64,000 nucleotides of DNA, from positions 8,757,501 to 8,821,500 of the forward strand of contig OU612074.1 of the NCBI GenBank assembly GCA_914767715.1, given 5' to 3'. Source of the DNA: Membranipora membranacea. Its lineage: Eukaryota > Bryozoa > Gymnolaemata > Cheilostomatida > Membraniporidae. Below, piece after piece: positions 1-12,352 of the stretch. Made by a program: the position numbers and the translations under genes. How positions within the stretch are numbered: position 1 is the stretch's first letter; each line of letters opens with the position of its first letter. The notes below the pieces were generated by a model that was given only the letters and a program-made list of their open reading frames with translations, was not told the origin of the DNA and searched no databases.

Positions 1-1972
1 GTTTGATAAAAACTAATTGAGGCCGTTATCAAGAAGGCAAAATTGTTTTCAGGCTTTCTTTAAAATGTACCATCTAGTTGGCAAGAGCAGGAGTACAAAC
101 AATTAAGGAGGTTGACTGTACTTGAGGGTATCAATATCGTTATCAAAAAGCCAATAGGCCAAGTTTTTGAAACAAAAAAGCAGATGCACAGCAATACAAT
201 TGAATGATACATGAGTCTATTGTTTCAAAGTGTCAGTTAGCGTTGACAATGTTTACTGCTTATTTGACAGGGGGTAATCAATAAAAGATAAAAGGCCACT
301 ACAAATCATACCCAAATGATTAGTCTAAGGAAAAATGGGAGCATTGGCTTATGTCACGATTTTTGACAGCCGAAACAATGGGCGTTGTATTTGGGCTGGG
401 TTGTTTGACTGGGATGGGCAAATACTTCGAGCAGGCAAACTCATTAGGGGATATCATGACTTGATTTTTACAATACATCAAATAGATGGCTATTAATATC
501 ACAAATTCCTTTCAGTTGATAGTTTTTGTTTAAACAGTTCTTGTTGCTTAAAATGTTGGGTGAATTTCTGTCAATCAACCACTGAAACGTTAATCGGGCA
601 TACATTATTAAGCAGCAAAAATTAAAACGACAGTTTGTATTTTTGGTAAGGCCTACAGTCTTGTAAGCTTAGCCTATTGAAGCCATTTTTGCCCAATTTT
701 AAATGTCCAAATACGATGATAATATAAGCAAGGGCTTAGGAAATGAATGATAAGATTATAGTTTGGTGACAGGTGAGTTAGGTGCTCATAAAAGCCGCCT
801 GTCCACATATAACTCACTCACAGGACATTCAGTAATTCAGTCAAAGGAGCTTATTGTTTAGCAAGTTTGTTAAAAATTAACTACATTTACCAATCAAAGG
901 AGAATCTCTTCCTTTCAATTTCAATGTCATGGTCTCATCTGACCCATGCAATGGACTTAATTATACATTTCATATTTGTTCTGATCCACAAAACGTTCTC
1001 TCAAGCAGCCTCTGCCAATGGAAGATACAGCAGGCATCAATTGTTTCCAGTTCATTTTGTATGTTTCATTTGCCAACTGCGATAATTATCTTCAAACACA
1101 ACTTTCACTGGCTTTTTGGAATATGACAGTCTATTCAACTTCCACAAGCTAGACAATTGCATTGTTTATGGGAAATTAAGTCTATGGTTTTCAGCTCCCG
1201 TTTGATTCGAGCATCAGGCAATCTATTCTGTTGCTACCATTGGGAAGTGTTTTACTACTTGCTACTTGCAGTACTGATGCATATTTCCACAGTTTATCGA
1301 TTTTATCTGATAATTTGACTGAAATCTGTCTATAATTGTTTAAGCACAAGTGGGGTTATAAGTTTGATCTCAACGGTGAGGGGGAGGTAAATGTTTGTCA
1401 TGAAACCTATTATTATATAATATATGATATTATTATCATATAATTATATCATGATTGCAGAGGACGTTTCAAAAACTCACAATTCCCAAATTGTTCCTTA
1501 AACTGAAAGTCAGGTGACTGAAATTTTGCTGCCACAACTCGCTTGATGATTTTATTGTCAGACACAACAAAGCGCTGTGACGAACTCGCACCTACATATA
1601 TTTGGAGAAACATGGATGTGATGTCGCGGCCCTTTTATGGCCACTAATAGGTATTATATGAGAGAATGAATCAGAGCACCAGGTTTTCGAATTTCAAAGA
1701 GTTGTTGAGTATTCCACAAATATGGCACAAAAATTTAGTCCAAAACGGAAGTTTTGGGAATAAAATAACATAAATAAAACTTATGATAATGTAGTTGTCC
1801 ACTCACGGAGAAAATGGAAGACAACTTATAAAACTAAAATGTCTGAATGATTACAATCTTTAAAAATATTGTTTTCATCAAAATTTCAGGATATGTGTCA
1901 TGACGGAAGCGATAGAACCGTTGAAATGAAGTCATATATCAGTGGTAAAATTTAAAATTTTGAACAGCATTT
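1..1972. other. gene-free left flank
   Basis: I find no coding exon with splice sites here. An AT-rich palindromic stretch lies near 1408-1455. The small ORFs (for example 320-502 and 867-1126) have no recognisable motif and no convincing exon boundaries. The stretch is downstream (3') of the minus-strand gene that ends at 1973, so part of it may be that gene's 3' UTR. Confidence 0.5.
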
Positions 1973-4900
1973 TCATCCATCTGGTCGCTGAATTTTCCAT
2001 TTACTCCCAACGCTTGGAATTGCGTTATCAACAGTGAGCAAAGGTTGACTTCTGGTTTGTAAGAAGGGCGTGTTTGAAATTCTTGTATCTGGAGGTCTAT
2101 AAGGTTCTTCAGCACGACAGGACATAGTCTGAGGACCATTGACTGTATGTAATGATACAGATGGGCCTTCTGTAGCCTCCGGCCTTATGTCATTCATTAG
2201 AGGTTTGGTCAGAGCTGCAGTTAGGGACGGGGAGGAGGGAGTCCTCAATGTGTTGCGTAGTAGTGAGGTTTTCAGTAATTGCGCTGTCGTCCGTCTTATA
2301 TCAGTTGCAGTCAAAGCTGAGTACCTGTTCCAAGGTAAAAAGAGAATTAATCAGTATTTGACTAAAGGTCACTGCAAAATATTAACGTATCACTTAACAT
2401 CACCACAATGCATCTTTTGAATTTCCACAGACCAATCTGGTCAGACAGTCCTGGTGATATTAATATTAAATTGCCCATGGAAATTATTAACTGGTCTGTG
2501 CAGTCAGTCAAGTTGTGTCCAGTTTGCCTTTCCATTTAAAAATGAAGCACTTTCCACAACACCTTTTGGATTAAGTTCATATATGAACACTTGAAGAAAT
2601 CTTCATCTTGCTGGCTAACAGTATTTTTACCAACCTATTTTTGTGAGCCGTCTCTCTCTCTTTTATTGAGCTAAGGTGTCTGTAGTTTAAGATATTCTCT
2701 ACTAGTCTCTGTTCTTCTTGTTTCTGCTGATCTCTCTCCACAATGCTAGGCAGCATCTTTCTATACGGTGAGATGACAGTAGTAGACCTCCTAGTAGTCG
2801 GAGTGGGACGTACTGGTAAGGCTTGTCGTGCGGGCGGTGCGTTATAGTAAGACTCCACATATTCCTTCATTGTTTGTTGTTTAGTTTGTTCTGATTGGAC
2901 AGAACTAAACAGACCACCTTCATCATCAGCTTTATGACCTATGGCTGGCTTAGCTGACGGTGGAGGTTTTTTATCTTCTGCTTCTGAGTTTGACTCATCT
3001 GACGTCGATTGTTTCTGAGGTTCCTTGGCACCTTTTAGTTTTCTTGGCGGAATCTCTGGTGGTTTGGAATGCAATTTTGTCACTTTCATCATGTCAGGAG
3101 ATCCGGCAAGTCTCTGTTCGAAGCTTTGACTGGTGATGTGAATAACAGGGAAGGGTGAGTTAGATTGAAGGCGCTGTCTGGTCTCTTCTGATTCCGTGCT
3201 GAAGCCTCGATGAAGCTGCCGATACCTCTGATTCTCAGATTCAGTCACATGCCAGCTAGTTTTGTTTGCTGACTTATTGTCTAGGAATGCCTGCTTGTGA
3301 CATTCCTGCAGATCATTAAATGATTTGTGTTTATGAAGATTGTTGTAGTTTTTGCAGGGTATATGCGGTTGGCCTATTGATGAAGTTGAACTGGCAGCAT
3401 TGGGATTATTGCTAAATCCATCTAAAAAGAAGGAAGACAGTTTTACCATCACTTTGACTAAACCATGTATACAGAAAACATTTTGAATGGGGTAACAACT
3501 GTCATCACTTCATTTCATATATCCTGTTAAAGTTAAAAAACTTCACTAATGGAGATTTCGAGAGTGATTCTGTTGTATTTTATATCCAGTTTCATGAAAG
3601 AAAAGTTTAGGTAAGTAATTGAAGGCAATAATAGCCAAGCCAATGAGTTGGCTCTGATATGCTTGCCTTTTGGGTGGGTATAGGAGCCAATGCTGATAAT
3701 TGCTCCGCAAGCACAGTTAATCCTGAATACACAAAAAAATATATCTTACTTTTAATACTTTGCGGTTTTCTGTTTTGACTAGATGGAGCACTTGACAGTT
3801 GTGTCGGTCTATTATTTGATGAGCTGTACCTTAAAGAACCAACAATTCCAGCACTGACTGTAATAGAAGAAGATACAGAAACTGATTACATTGTATGAGA
3901 AGTTATTCCACCCTCTTTCGGTATCAGACTACTCCAAATAAGAAATATATGTGGTAAATCTGATCAAGGAGTTTGAGACAATTTTCCTGATATGATCTTG
4001 CCCCATTATGCAATATCAGGGACAAGAAATTTGTTTCTGAACCATGTCCATGAACAAGGAGCAAAAACTGAAAATTAACCTGCAATCTAGATATGGCGCT
4101 CTTCTATGCTAGGACGATTTTGGGACGTGTCTAACAATCTTCTTCTAGTCCTTCTTGCACCATCTGAATGATCTGTTGGCTTAAAGTAACCCCTTGGACC
4201 TCACCTTCTAAACGTTTCACTTAATGAAAGAGATTTATTTTTCCGATTTAACTAATCTGCCTTTGACCTTGTTGTGACGCAGAGCTTAACTTGAGTAATC
4301 CTTAACGATATTTCGAATCTCAACTTATTTGGATATTTTCGTCTGCCTTTGAAGTTAAAAGGAGATGGTCAGCTCAATTTGCTGCCCTAAAATGGTATTT
4401 AAGATTATTCTAATAACGATACATATATTTTGGGTCTGACATTAGATGTCTGAACCCCCCCCCCCTCCCCCAGATTCTTGTTCTTTGTCATGCTCTAGCA
4501 AACTTACATGATTTGGAGTTTCTAGATTTGAGCTTTGACCTAATCTCTTTCAGATGACCGGATAGACCACTTAGTTCTGGTATACAGAGATTACATCGAT
4601 CACTATCTGTGCTGCTCTCACCCATCATCTCCTGTAGGAGACTAGACTTCCTCTTCGGTGCTGAGCTCCAAGACACTATATCTGTTAAAATATGATAAAA
4701 TGAATTTATATTCGGAGCAATTTTTGTTTTTGCAATTACCGTATGACAGTGTTTATTCACCAGGAGGCTTAAGGGATTTGTTGGCTCTGATTGATGGGTT
4801 CTTCTCCCCACCCACCATTTAGGTTGGCTGACTGAAAATTCCCTTCACTACTACAGCCTGGTTTTTCGTAAAATTACATTTACTTTGATTTTTTTCTATC

Positions 4901-6773
4901 AGTGGACAGTGATAAATGATACCCTTTAGCTGGCAAACCACTGAAATTTTAACGTCCAATCAAAACAAAAAGCCCAATTGTGTTAATGCATAAAGTTGTA
5001 TTGCATTTCATTGTAAAATCGAACTGACGGACATAATGGCACTAAGGAAGTGATCTATAACATTTGCAGAACGAAACCATCCAGCGATTAGTAGAATCTG
5101 CTTTTAAAAAAAACACAAGCCTGGATTGTAGTCAAAACAAAAGCAACAAATAAAGCAGGTCTCTCTGTGCCATGATGACCAAAGCTGACTAGCACAACTT
5201 CCTGAAACAATAATTGCGGAGTGAAAATTTTCCCTGTGGATCAATTATTCATTATTACTGCTCGCAGAAATCATATTTAAGCATGCACAGTCTAGAGTCT
5301 AGACCAGCCTTCTGCCCACACCGATATCAGTAATTGTAAATTTATTGTAGACTGTAAACATATAATATGCAAATACTTTTCCTTTTGCTCTATACTATAT
5401 CACCTTGCTGCCCGTATTAAATGTTTCCTGGAATGTAGGACGGATCGATTATAACCCCTTTGACTATTTAGAGTATGTTATGACCCTCTTCAGGGTCAGC
5501 CTAAACGTCAACATGTATATCAGTGTATTAGCTGCATATCCACATTGTGCCAATGTTAACACTTACCTGTTTCATCGAGATCAAAACTTAGTCTATCCTT
5601 TTTTGGTGGTATTCCTGCCCATTCTGACAACACATCTTGGTTTCTGTAAACAAAAATTCAGGTCATTTTATGAGGGCAATTATAGAGCTTGCAAATGTGT
5701 AACAATTTTAGTTGGCAAAAGAGTTGGGTCAGTCTCAATGTTTTGCCTTCGATCTAGGCCAACAGTAGAACAAGTTTGATCCCTCTGTGGTGGCGGAGAC
5801 ATATTGCAAATGTTTGGTATCGCACCGCACTTCGATACCAAAAACTTGCAATATCCCTCTGCCACCACAGAGGGAACAAACTTGTTCTATGCCAACAGAG
5901 CATTAAGCAGGTTCGGGAAAAACTTGAAAAACTGTCACCGTAAGACAGAGAATACAGAGCAGAAAAATTGTGAAATGTCCACATCATTGTAGATAGGCCT
6001 CATGCTCTTGATGGACCTTGGTATATTGATAGTTGCTCAGATGTAAAGGATTGTAGATTCATACGAAAGAATAGACTTTGTTGCCGATGGAGATTGTCCT
6101 GTCGCATACGTAGTTCAGAAAAATTGGATAATCTGATGCTGTAAGAGTATAATGTTATTTACTTGGTGGTTGCAGTGCTGCTCTGTTTAGCTTGCCTAGC
6201 TTTAGATTGCTCTGCAAAAGTACTTGTTGACGGAGTTGAACAGGAAACAGCGCCATTTTTATAGCCCGAGTTCTTTATATGCTGAGGCGGGGCAAACATG
6301 TCTGTGTTTAACTGATAGTTATCCTTATTAGGAGTCACAGGAAGTCGGAAGGATGTATTTGGTCTCCATTTATTCCCAGTCTACAAGTAAAAAATAAATA
6401 TGTGTGAGACATTACTCTCAATAAAATTCTCAAAAACCCCCTAGCAGTTTTTGTTTATAAAACTTTCCGGAATGCACAGCTTTTAAACATATATTTCATT
6501 CCCAGTAAAAAAAACTTCCATAAGTTTGGCAGGTTGTATGTGTGATAATCCGAGCATCAACCCTATAGTCACCATATATTTTGTGACGGATAAATATATC
6601 ATCTTATTCTATATTGACGACTCTGTACCACAATAGAAAAAAACGGTGATGTGGTAATCACTGTTCTACATAATTCCGTGAGCATTGGTAATCCACAGAA
6701 ATCGATGAAAGCCATGTTGCTCTACCTTGGTGGCGAAGTTGCAGGCATCAGCCTCAACCATCAGGCGCTCCAT
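1973..6773 (-). CDS. unrecognised, mostly disordered 587-aa protein, 7 exons
   Basis: I do not recognise this protein. Exons (coding order): 6773-6726, 6380-6163, 5643-5567, 4681-4508, 3857-3750, 3421-2635, 2324-1973. Lengths 48, 218, 77, 174, 108, 787 and 352 nt sum to 1764, exactly 587 codons plus stop; every junction has GT..AG ends and the phases agree. The ATG at 6773 opens with MERLMVEADACNFATK. The protein is rich in Ser, Lys, Gln and Pro, has no membrane segment, and has a more ordered patch around residues 89-115 (SEWAGIPPKKDRLSFDLDE) and a Gln/Glu-rich, possibly helical part near residues 440-475. Two Pro-rich stretches (KPPEIPPRKLKG, KKPPPSAKPA) lie in the large sixth exon. A cytoskeletal or scaffold role is possible but is only a guess. 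The exon 6 donor (AG|GTTGGT) is weak; it was chosen because the next exon continues the frame for about 117 codons. Confidence 0.75.
3639..3659. repeat. fragment of the GCCAAT..TTGGCT repeat family
   Basis: A short copy of the terminal sequence (AGCCAATGAGTTGGCTCTGA) seen in fuller form at 11833-11964 and 40489-40707. A second fragment lies at 4777-4815. Both are in introns of the 1973-6773 gene. Confidence 0.45.
5766..5889. repeat. palindromic MITE, hAT-like, with near-8-bp TSD
   Basis: Two long inverted arms begin TAGAACAAGTTTG and end CAAACTTGTTCTA, with further pairing of CCCTCTGTGGTGGC with GCCACCACAGAGGG. The direct repeat GCCAACAG lies at 5758-5765 and 5891-5898, one base from the right end, as expected for an 8-bp target duplication. 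A diverged relative with its own 8-bp duplication is at 36540-36638. It sits in the intron between exons 2 and 3 of the 1973-6773 gene. Confidence 0.75.
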
Positions 6774-9700
6774 GTTGAAATATCAAAGATCTATGCGCAG
6801 TGTTTGAATAGTTGCTGCTCTTCTAAATGGTCAACAGATTGCTGTGATTTTGTTACAGTGAAATGCTCTAAACACACAGAATGCACCTGTCTTAATTTGA
6901 TATTTTGTGTCAGTGAACTAGTATTGCCAATCAGTCTGCACCAATGAATACTTAAAAATTATCATAGCACCAAACTGATAAAATAGCTCACCAATACAGA
7001 TTTATTTAGCCCCAAGTTCCTATCCACTCACAGCTCATACTTTGAGGGTGGAAGGTATACACCCGAACATGAATGGCTATAGCCTTATTGTTGTTTTATC
7101 TCACGCCTAGCAAACCTTTTCATAATCTATTAAATAATTGATTATTATTTTCATTAGAAATGGTCGAGATCCCCTACTATAACTAAGCTCTATTCATGCT
7201 GTGTTTACTACTTAGCGCTGCTAATGTGAACCCTCTGTGCTGCCGATTTAAAGAGGTATTATCCCACAAATCCAATGTTTCCTTTGATGTTGCCTGCGTT
7301 TTTGAATAATTAATTTCAATCAGTGTCACCAACACAATTATGAATATGGTACTTGAGAAAGACTTTCACTGTACTAAACGGGAGAACTAAAGTGAGTAAT
7401 GCCTGATATCAGGTGCACCAAAAACTAGTTAACGATTTAGGATCAAGTATGATTAGTGCATTTTCCATAAATTGACAGTGAGTTTGTTGTATATGATGCC
7501 TATGTGTCGTAGGGTCAAAACCCAAGAGATAAACTTATTAAATAAAATCAAACTGTGGTCGTCCAGAAGTAGAAACAAAATTATCAAGTGATGTGGCTGT
7601 TGCATTGTGGGATATATTTTGATTAAGTGTAAGGAAAGATAACTCCTCTTTCCTGTACAACAATTGACTTTTAATTCAGTTATTCAAAGCCAAAAATTAG
7701 GCCCCAACAAACACAAACAAACAATAATTTAAACAAAAGAATGCATGCTATTTATGTTCCCTGTTTGGAGAAGGAAAAGCGTGCGCCTATCAGAGTCCAG
7801 TTTTGATATTGATGAGCTGTTACATAACTGATCTATACTTATCCTTGATTTATGAAAGAAATATCGAGCTAGGGTCAATCAATGCATAGGAAGTTCATCC
7901 AAATCAACAGCATGGATATTGACTAGAGCTCAAACCAGCGATTGTTCTAACTTTCAACCCAACATCACTTAACCACCTCAACCTAAATACAACTACTAAA
8001 TACAACCACCTGATGGTGCGTTGCAGGCTACCCAATATGAGTAAATTGAGAAGTACGAGCGAGCTGCCAACCTTATATCAATGTTTTATACAACAAATAT
8101 TAGCGGTTGACGGCTGCGAGCAAGATAATACCGTGATAGCAGCGAATAGTAATAGTTATGAATGAAGTTATGTGATAATAGTGAATGGAAGTAAAACCTT
8201 ACGGCAGTATATTAATGGTATCCACAACGTGTGCTTCCCATAATTTTACTTACCCTAAAGGGCGGAGTGATCGTACATGCTCAGAGAGATTAGCGTAAAT
8301 GATGAAAGCTTTTAGCAACAAAATACAACAAGGGGGCCGATGTAACTTAATAACTCCTTGACATGAGAGACCGTATCTCAAGTACAAGTCAATTCATATA
8401 GAGCGCTGTTGTTTCTGAAACTAAGCGAGTCAAATTTTTAACAACCAAACAAAAGCAATCAAGACCAATTGTTCAAACAAATGAGCGATATTAATGTTTT
8501 ACGATATGGATAAATTTATGGGATAGTAATCTCTATCACATTGAAAGTATTGTGAAAACATTTCAAAGTTGAATAAACACGGTGTTGGTTTACAAAATTG
8601 TTAATTTAAGACATTAGCTTAACATAAAGCAAACTCTGACTGTCTGTAATGTTGTGTGAATACAAGGGGTATAGTTTTTAGTAAACCTGCTTATAATATA
8701 TATATGATGTCGGTAAATAGAATGCTGCCAAGAGTGTTGATTGACAACCATGAAAATCGAAATCAAACAAAATTGAATTGCATGCTTGACCAGAAATAGC
8801 TTGGCAGTAAACACGCTATAGCAGCTTATTGTGGATTATGATGTGTAGGGGTGATAACGAATTATAATGTATGATGATGATGATGAAGATGACGGCAAAC
8901 TCTTCGCTTGATTTTATGTTGGTGTAGACTGTAGAGGATAATGCTGGCAATCTCTTCTCAAAAATCATGAAATATTTGTTATCCAACACACAAGTTATCC
9001 TCCCTTGTCCTTATCAGTGTATAAGGATTTGGTATTTTTCCATAATCTTGAATCTTCAATTATCATCATGATTCTTACCATATCCCACCACACACACATT
9101 TATACGTCATGGTGCATGATCCCAGAATTAGAAATGGGCTACCTTTCTGGCTCCCGTTTCATTGGGCGGAAGGCTGTCGGATGGAGCAAGAGTCCGGAAG
9201 GCTCAGACAGACCATGGCTACACTAGAGGAATAAGTTCACCGTTTCCCGCATGCCGAATTCAAGGCAACCCAACATTTACCCACCCTCCTTACTCTATTT
9301 AGACTCCTACCTCAGCTTGATCATATGATATCGATTTAAATGGATGGTCTTGTTATTTGTCATCGCATGATAAGAATGGGTTATTTCTTTGATCTGCCAA
9401 CAGTCTGCATAAACGGGAAAGTCCTCTCTTCCAACCACAACTTTCTAATGGAGAATGGGAAAACATCTTCACTTCACAGCCCCCATCAACAAGTATTCAC
9501 CGCTTTTCTGACAATATCTACACTAAGAATATATTGAAGTAATTTGGCTACAGCGATGACTGCGTAGTAATGACAACTTCAATGATGGAAAAACGTGTGG
9601 CGTTTCCTCCTTTTAATCACTTCCAGGTTGGTCAGATATAATATAAATAGCGGTAATGATAATAATGACAATGTTTGCCTGCATAAAACTTGGCAAGACA

Positions 9701-10117
9701 GGAAAGTGGTCTAGAGTGATCAATGATAGCCTAGAGTTTATTAAATCTAGTTTGGAGAGGTGACTTAATGTTAGCTAGCGCACAGTTTCACTAGCTAAGG
9801 TTGATGTTTATATCAAGAAATGAAGTTTAGTAAAATATGTTGGCTAACCAATAAATTCACTACATCAACCCTGTACTAAATTACGAACCTTTGCTCCTGC
9901 AGATTATTTACTTCTCTATCGTATCTTTGATGACTTTGTAGACAAAGCAGACATCGCCGAGGATCTAAGAGGAACCTTATAAGCTCACCATCATGATTGA
10001 TGATTGTCCCCCCTGACAACATAGTGACAAGCAGATATACTTACCGTCAAATCTGAAGCTAACATTTAGTTGATCCGATCAGCATGTAGATTTGGTATAC
10101 ATTAAATTGTTTTCATG

Positions 10118-10303
10118 CCTTAGAGGAGCAAATAATGGCTAGAGTTTAGTTTAGCTCGTTGTAGGTGTTTTAATATTAGCTAGCACCAAGTTTTGCCAGC
10201 TAGGTCGATATGGTGAGTAAATGTTAGCTAGCAGTAAATTACATTATAATTAGCATGTGCGAAAGAAAAACTTTTACTCTTGCAAACACTTACTCCTCTA
10301 GGG
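10118..10303. repeat. dispersed TTAGCTAGC element with inverted ends
   Basis: The ends CCTTAGAGGAGCAAA and (inverted) CCCTAGAGGAGTAAG face each other. Inside are TATTAGCTAGCACCAA and GTTAGCTAGCAGTAA. Relatives lie at 9755-9805, 11324-11490, 44100-44292, 56640-56820 and 57490-57600. It looks like a non-autonomous DNA element of about 170-190 bp. Confidence 0.6.
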
Positions 10304-11206
10304 TGGTTTGGAATGGCACCTACCTGTGTGTATGTTTTAGCTCTTGGTTGATATCCTCCTTACAATAACTGCTAACTGGTTGAGGAAATTTAATATCCTT
10401 GAAAATGCCACAGTCTGATTGATTCGTTTTTCTTTGACTGCTACAAACAAGCCTAGTTTAAACACGATTCCTTGCTGAGCCATTCAAAATAGTTACAATG
10501 TTGTTTGTTTATTAAAAAATTGTAGCATTCATTTAGTAGCAATCAAGCAATAATTGGAATTAGAAAAGTGGATAAAGGGTATGCCGCATTGATAAACAGT
10601 AAGAAAAACATAAGTGCAGAATTAAAAAATAGACGGTGATTGAAAGACCAGAATGAAATTGTTTAATTGTACAGAACCACTCTGATGAGGTAATGAAATC
10701 ATACACTTTGCTCGAAAACAAAATTCCAAGGACAATCTGACTCAAACTGTGATTGAAATTAATTCAAAACATTAATCAAAACATGATCGTAGCTTGTCGA
10801 TTAGATACGCTGAATTCGAAATGTACTTTTGAGTCGTGTCGTATCGCATTGCAACTTTTCTCTTTCAAAAACAAGCATCATATATATATGGGTCACAAAT
10901 AAGATGTGCATCTTCTTATTGTCGACGCTCAGTTGCATCATTGACTCCCCAATTAGATTTTACAACCACCACTAATACTTTGTTTTCTATTAGATTTTGA
11001 TTATTGGATGGGAAGTCTCACTGATCAAAAATCAGTATTTCGCATTTACTGAGCCCCGATCCCCCCATACTCCTGCGCCCACCCCTTAGTAATAGCTAAA
11101 TAAATGAAGAACTCCCTGCGTTGAACCGTATCAAGAGAAATCCACATTGATATTCATAAAATTCATACATAGAAATAAAAAAATATATTCCGTATTGAGT
11201 AATGAT

Positions 11207-11301
11207 AGATTTTATGGGAATGGGCGTATGATACCTCAGAAGTAATACCCAAGTTAAGGCTATTACCACTGATGTATCATATGCCCATTCCCATAAAATC
11301 T
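11207..11301. repeat. 95-bp hairpin element, 19-bp perfect inverted ends
   Basis: AGATTTTATGGGAATGGGC at 11207-11225 is perfectly inverted at 11283-11301, with further inner pairing (GTATGATAC/GTATCAT, GTAATA/TATTAC). No second copy was noticed in the window. Confidence 0.7.
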
Positions 11302-11323
11302 TGTTCTTACAACAATTGAAATA

Positions 11324-11490
11324 CCTTAGAGGAGTGAGTGCTAGCTTAAGTTAAATTCATCTAGTTGGGGCGCGTCATAAAGTTAGTTAGCACTAACTTT
11401 TGTCTAGCTGACAACAGAGTGTATACATATTTCATACATAAGCCAAATGGCGAACATTTCCTCTTGCGAATACTTTAATGCTCCGGGGGT
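11324..11490. repeat. second TTAGCTAGC-family element
   Basis: It starts CCTTAGAGGAGTGAGTGC, carries GTTAGTTAGCACTAAC inside, and ends in a decayed inverted end (ATGCTCCGGGGG). It has the same organisation as 10118-10303. Confidence 0.55.
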
Positions 11491-11832
11491 TAAAGAGTTT
11501 TCCAACTTTTTGTTATTTTTCCAATCACCCATTGTATTGATAGTGCTGGAACATTTTTCATTATTGCATTGAACATAGAGAGGACAAAAAAAACAAAATC
11601 TAATATATGCTTTCGATAACTACAATTTTACGCTGTGTTTATGGAGCAAAAATCACTAGATAGTCAAAGCATAAATAATCAAAATAAAGCTAGAATAGTT
11701 GTAGGATGAAAAAGCTGTAACCTCTGGTTTGTGCGCTGATGGCACACCCGAGGTACGAAAAAAATATGTGACTGCTACAAAAAAAGCAGCACTGACATGA
11801 TCCAGGACAGAAAATTGCCTCTTACAAGTAGG

Positions 11833-11964
11833 TAGCCAATGAGATGGCTCAGACTGGTGGGGAGATGAATGTCAAGGTCGAAGGTACTTTCTTGAAAGTA
11901 CCACATGACATGGCGTTGGCTCTTTTTCTCTCTACAAGCCAATCAGAGCCAACACATCGGCTCA
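11833..11964. repeat. GCCAAT..TTGGCT family element with inner palindrome
   Basis: It runs from TAGCCAATGAGATGGCTC to AGAGCCAACACATCGGCT, which are inverted relative to each other. Inside is the palindrome GGTACTTTCTTGAAAGTACC (11883-11902). A longer relative at 40489-40707 carries the same ends and a similar inner CTTTCCGAAAG. The ORF 11844-12044 lies within the repeat and is not a gene. Confidence 0.6.
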
Positions 11965-12352
11965 CAAGTGGGGAACATGTGTATGGCAATTTGTTACGTT
12001 TGACAAAACTGTTTGATTTGTGTCGTATTTATAACAGAAGGTGATAATGTTATATAGTTGTATCAAAAGCCATAAAAAAATGGGACAAACCCGTGTAAAT
12101 TTAGTTTTCTTTTCAGACATACGCCAGTCCATAACAAGAGTCAGCTTAAACCCTCTGTAAATTCACTCAAAAAGCCGCACTGGGAAATTTGATGTTAAGT
12201 TAATACGCCAGGCTGATTAATCACATGTGTGGTTACTTCTGTTGGCATAAGATGGTTGGACCAAGGAGCTAGAGTCACTCTCATTGGATTGATGAACAAG
12301 TTTCTGGAGGCAGAGTCGTATAGGAGGACGGAAAGCTTTGTTAGCCTTTATA

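Larger units (their letters stand above)
6774..12352. other. 5.6-kb gene-free, repeat-rich interval
   Basis: No supported exon on either strand. The interval holds one TCCCANAATGCA-type motif (7601-7614), a GAT-rich microsatellite (about 8870-8890), a copy of the CAAGAGTC..CTCAGAC element (9169-9213) and several dispersed repeats with inverted ends (9755-9805, 10118-10303, 11207-11301, 11324-11490, 11833-11964). It lies upstream of the 1973-6773 gene and downstream of the methyltransferase gene, so it should contain the former's promoter. Confidence 0.55.

Noticed and set aside
320-502. 60-codon minus-strand ORF in the left flank
   Set aside because: Looks mildly protein-like, but contains a CAGGCAAACT repeat piece, and there is no family motif or exon context.
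2139-2420. 93-codon plus-strand ORF
   Set aside because: Antisense shadow of the last exon of the 1973-6773 gene, whose frame fits by phase and composition.
5405-5779. 124-codon plus-strand ORF
   Set aside because: It overlaps antisense exon 5643-5567 and runs into a hairpin MITE; no motif.
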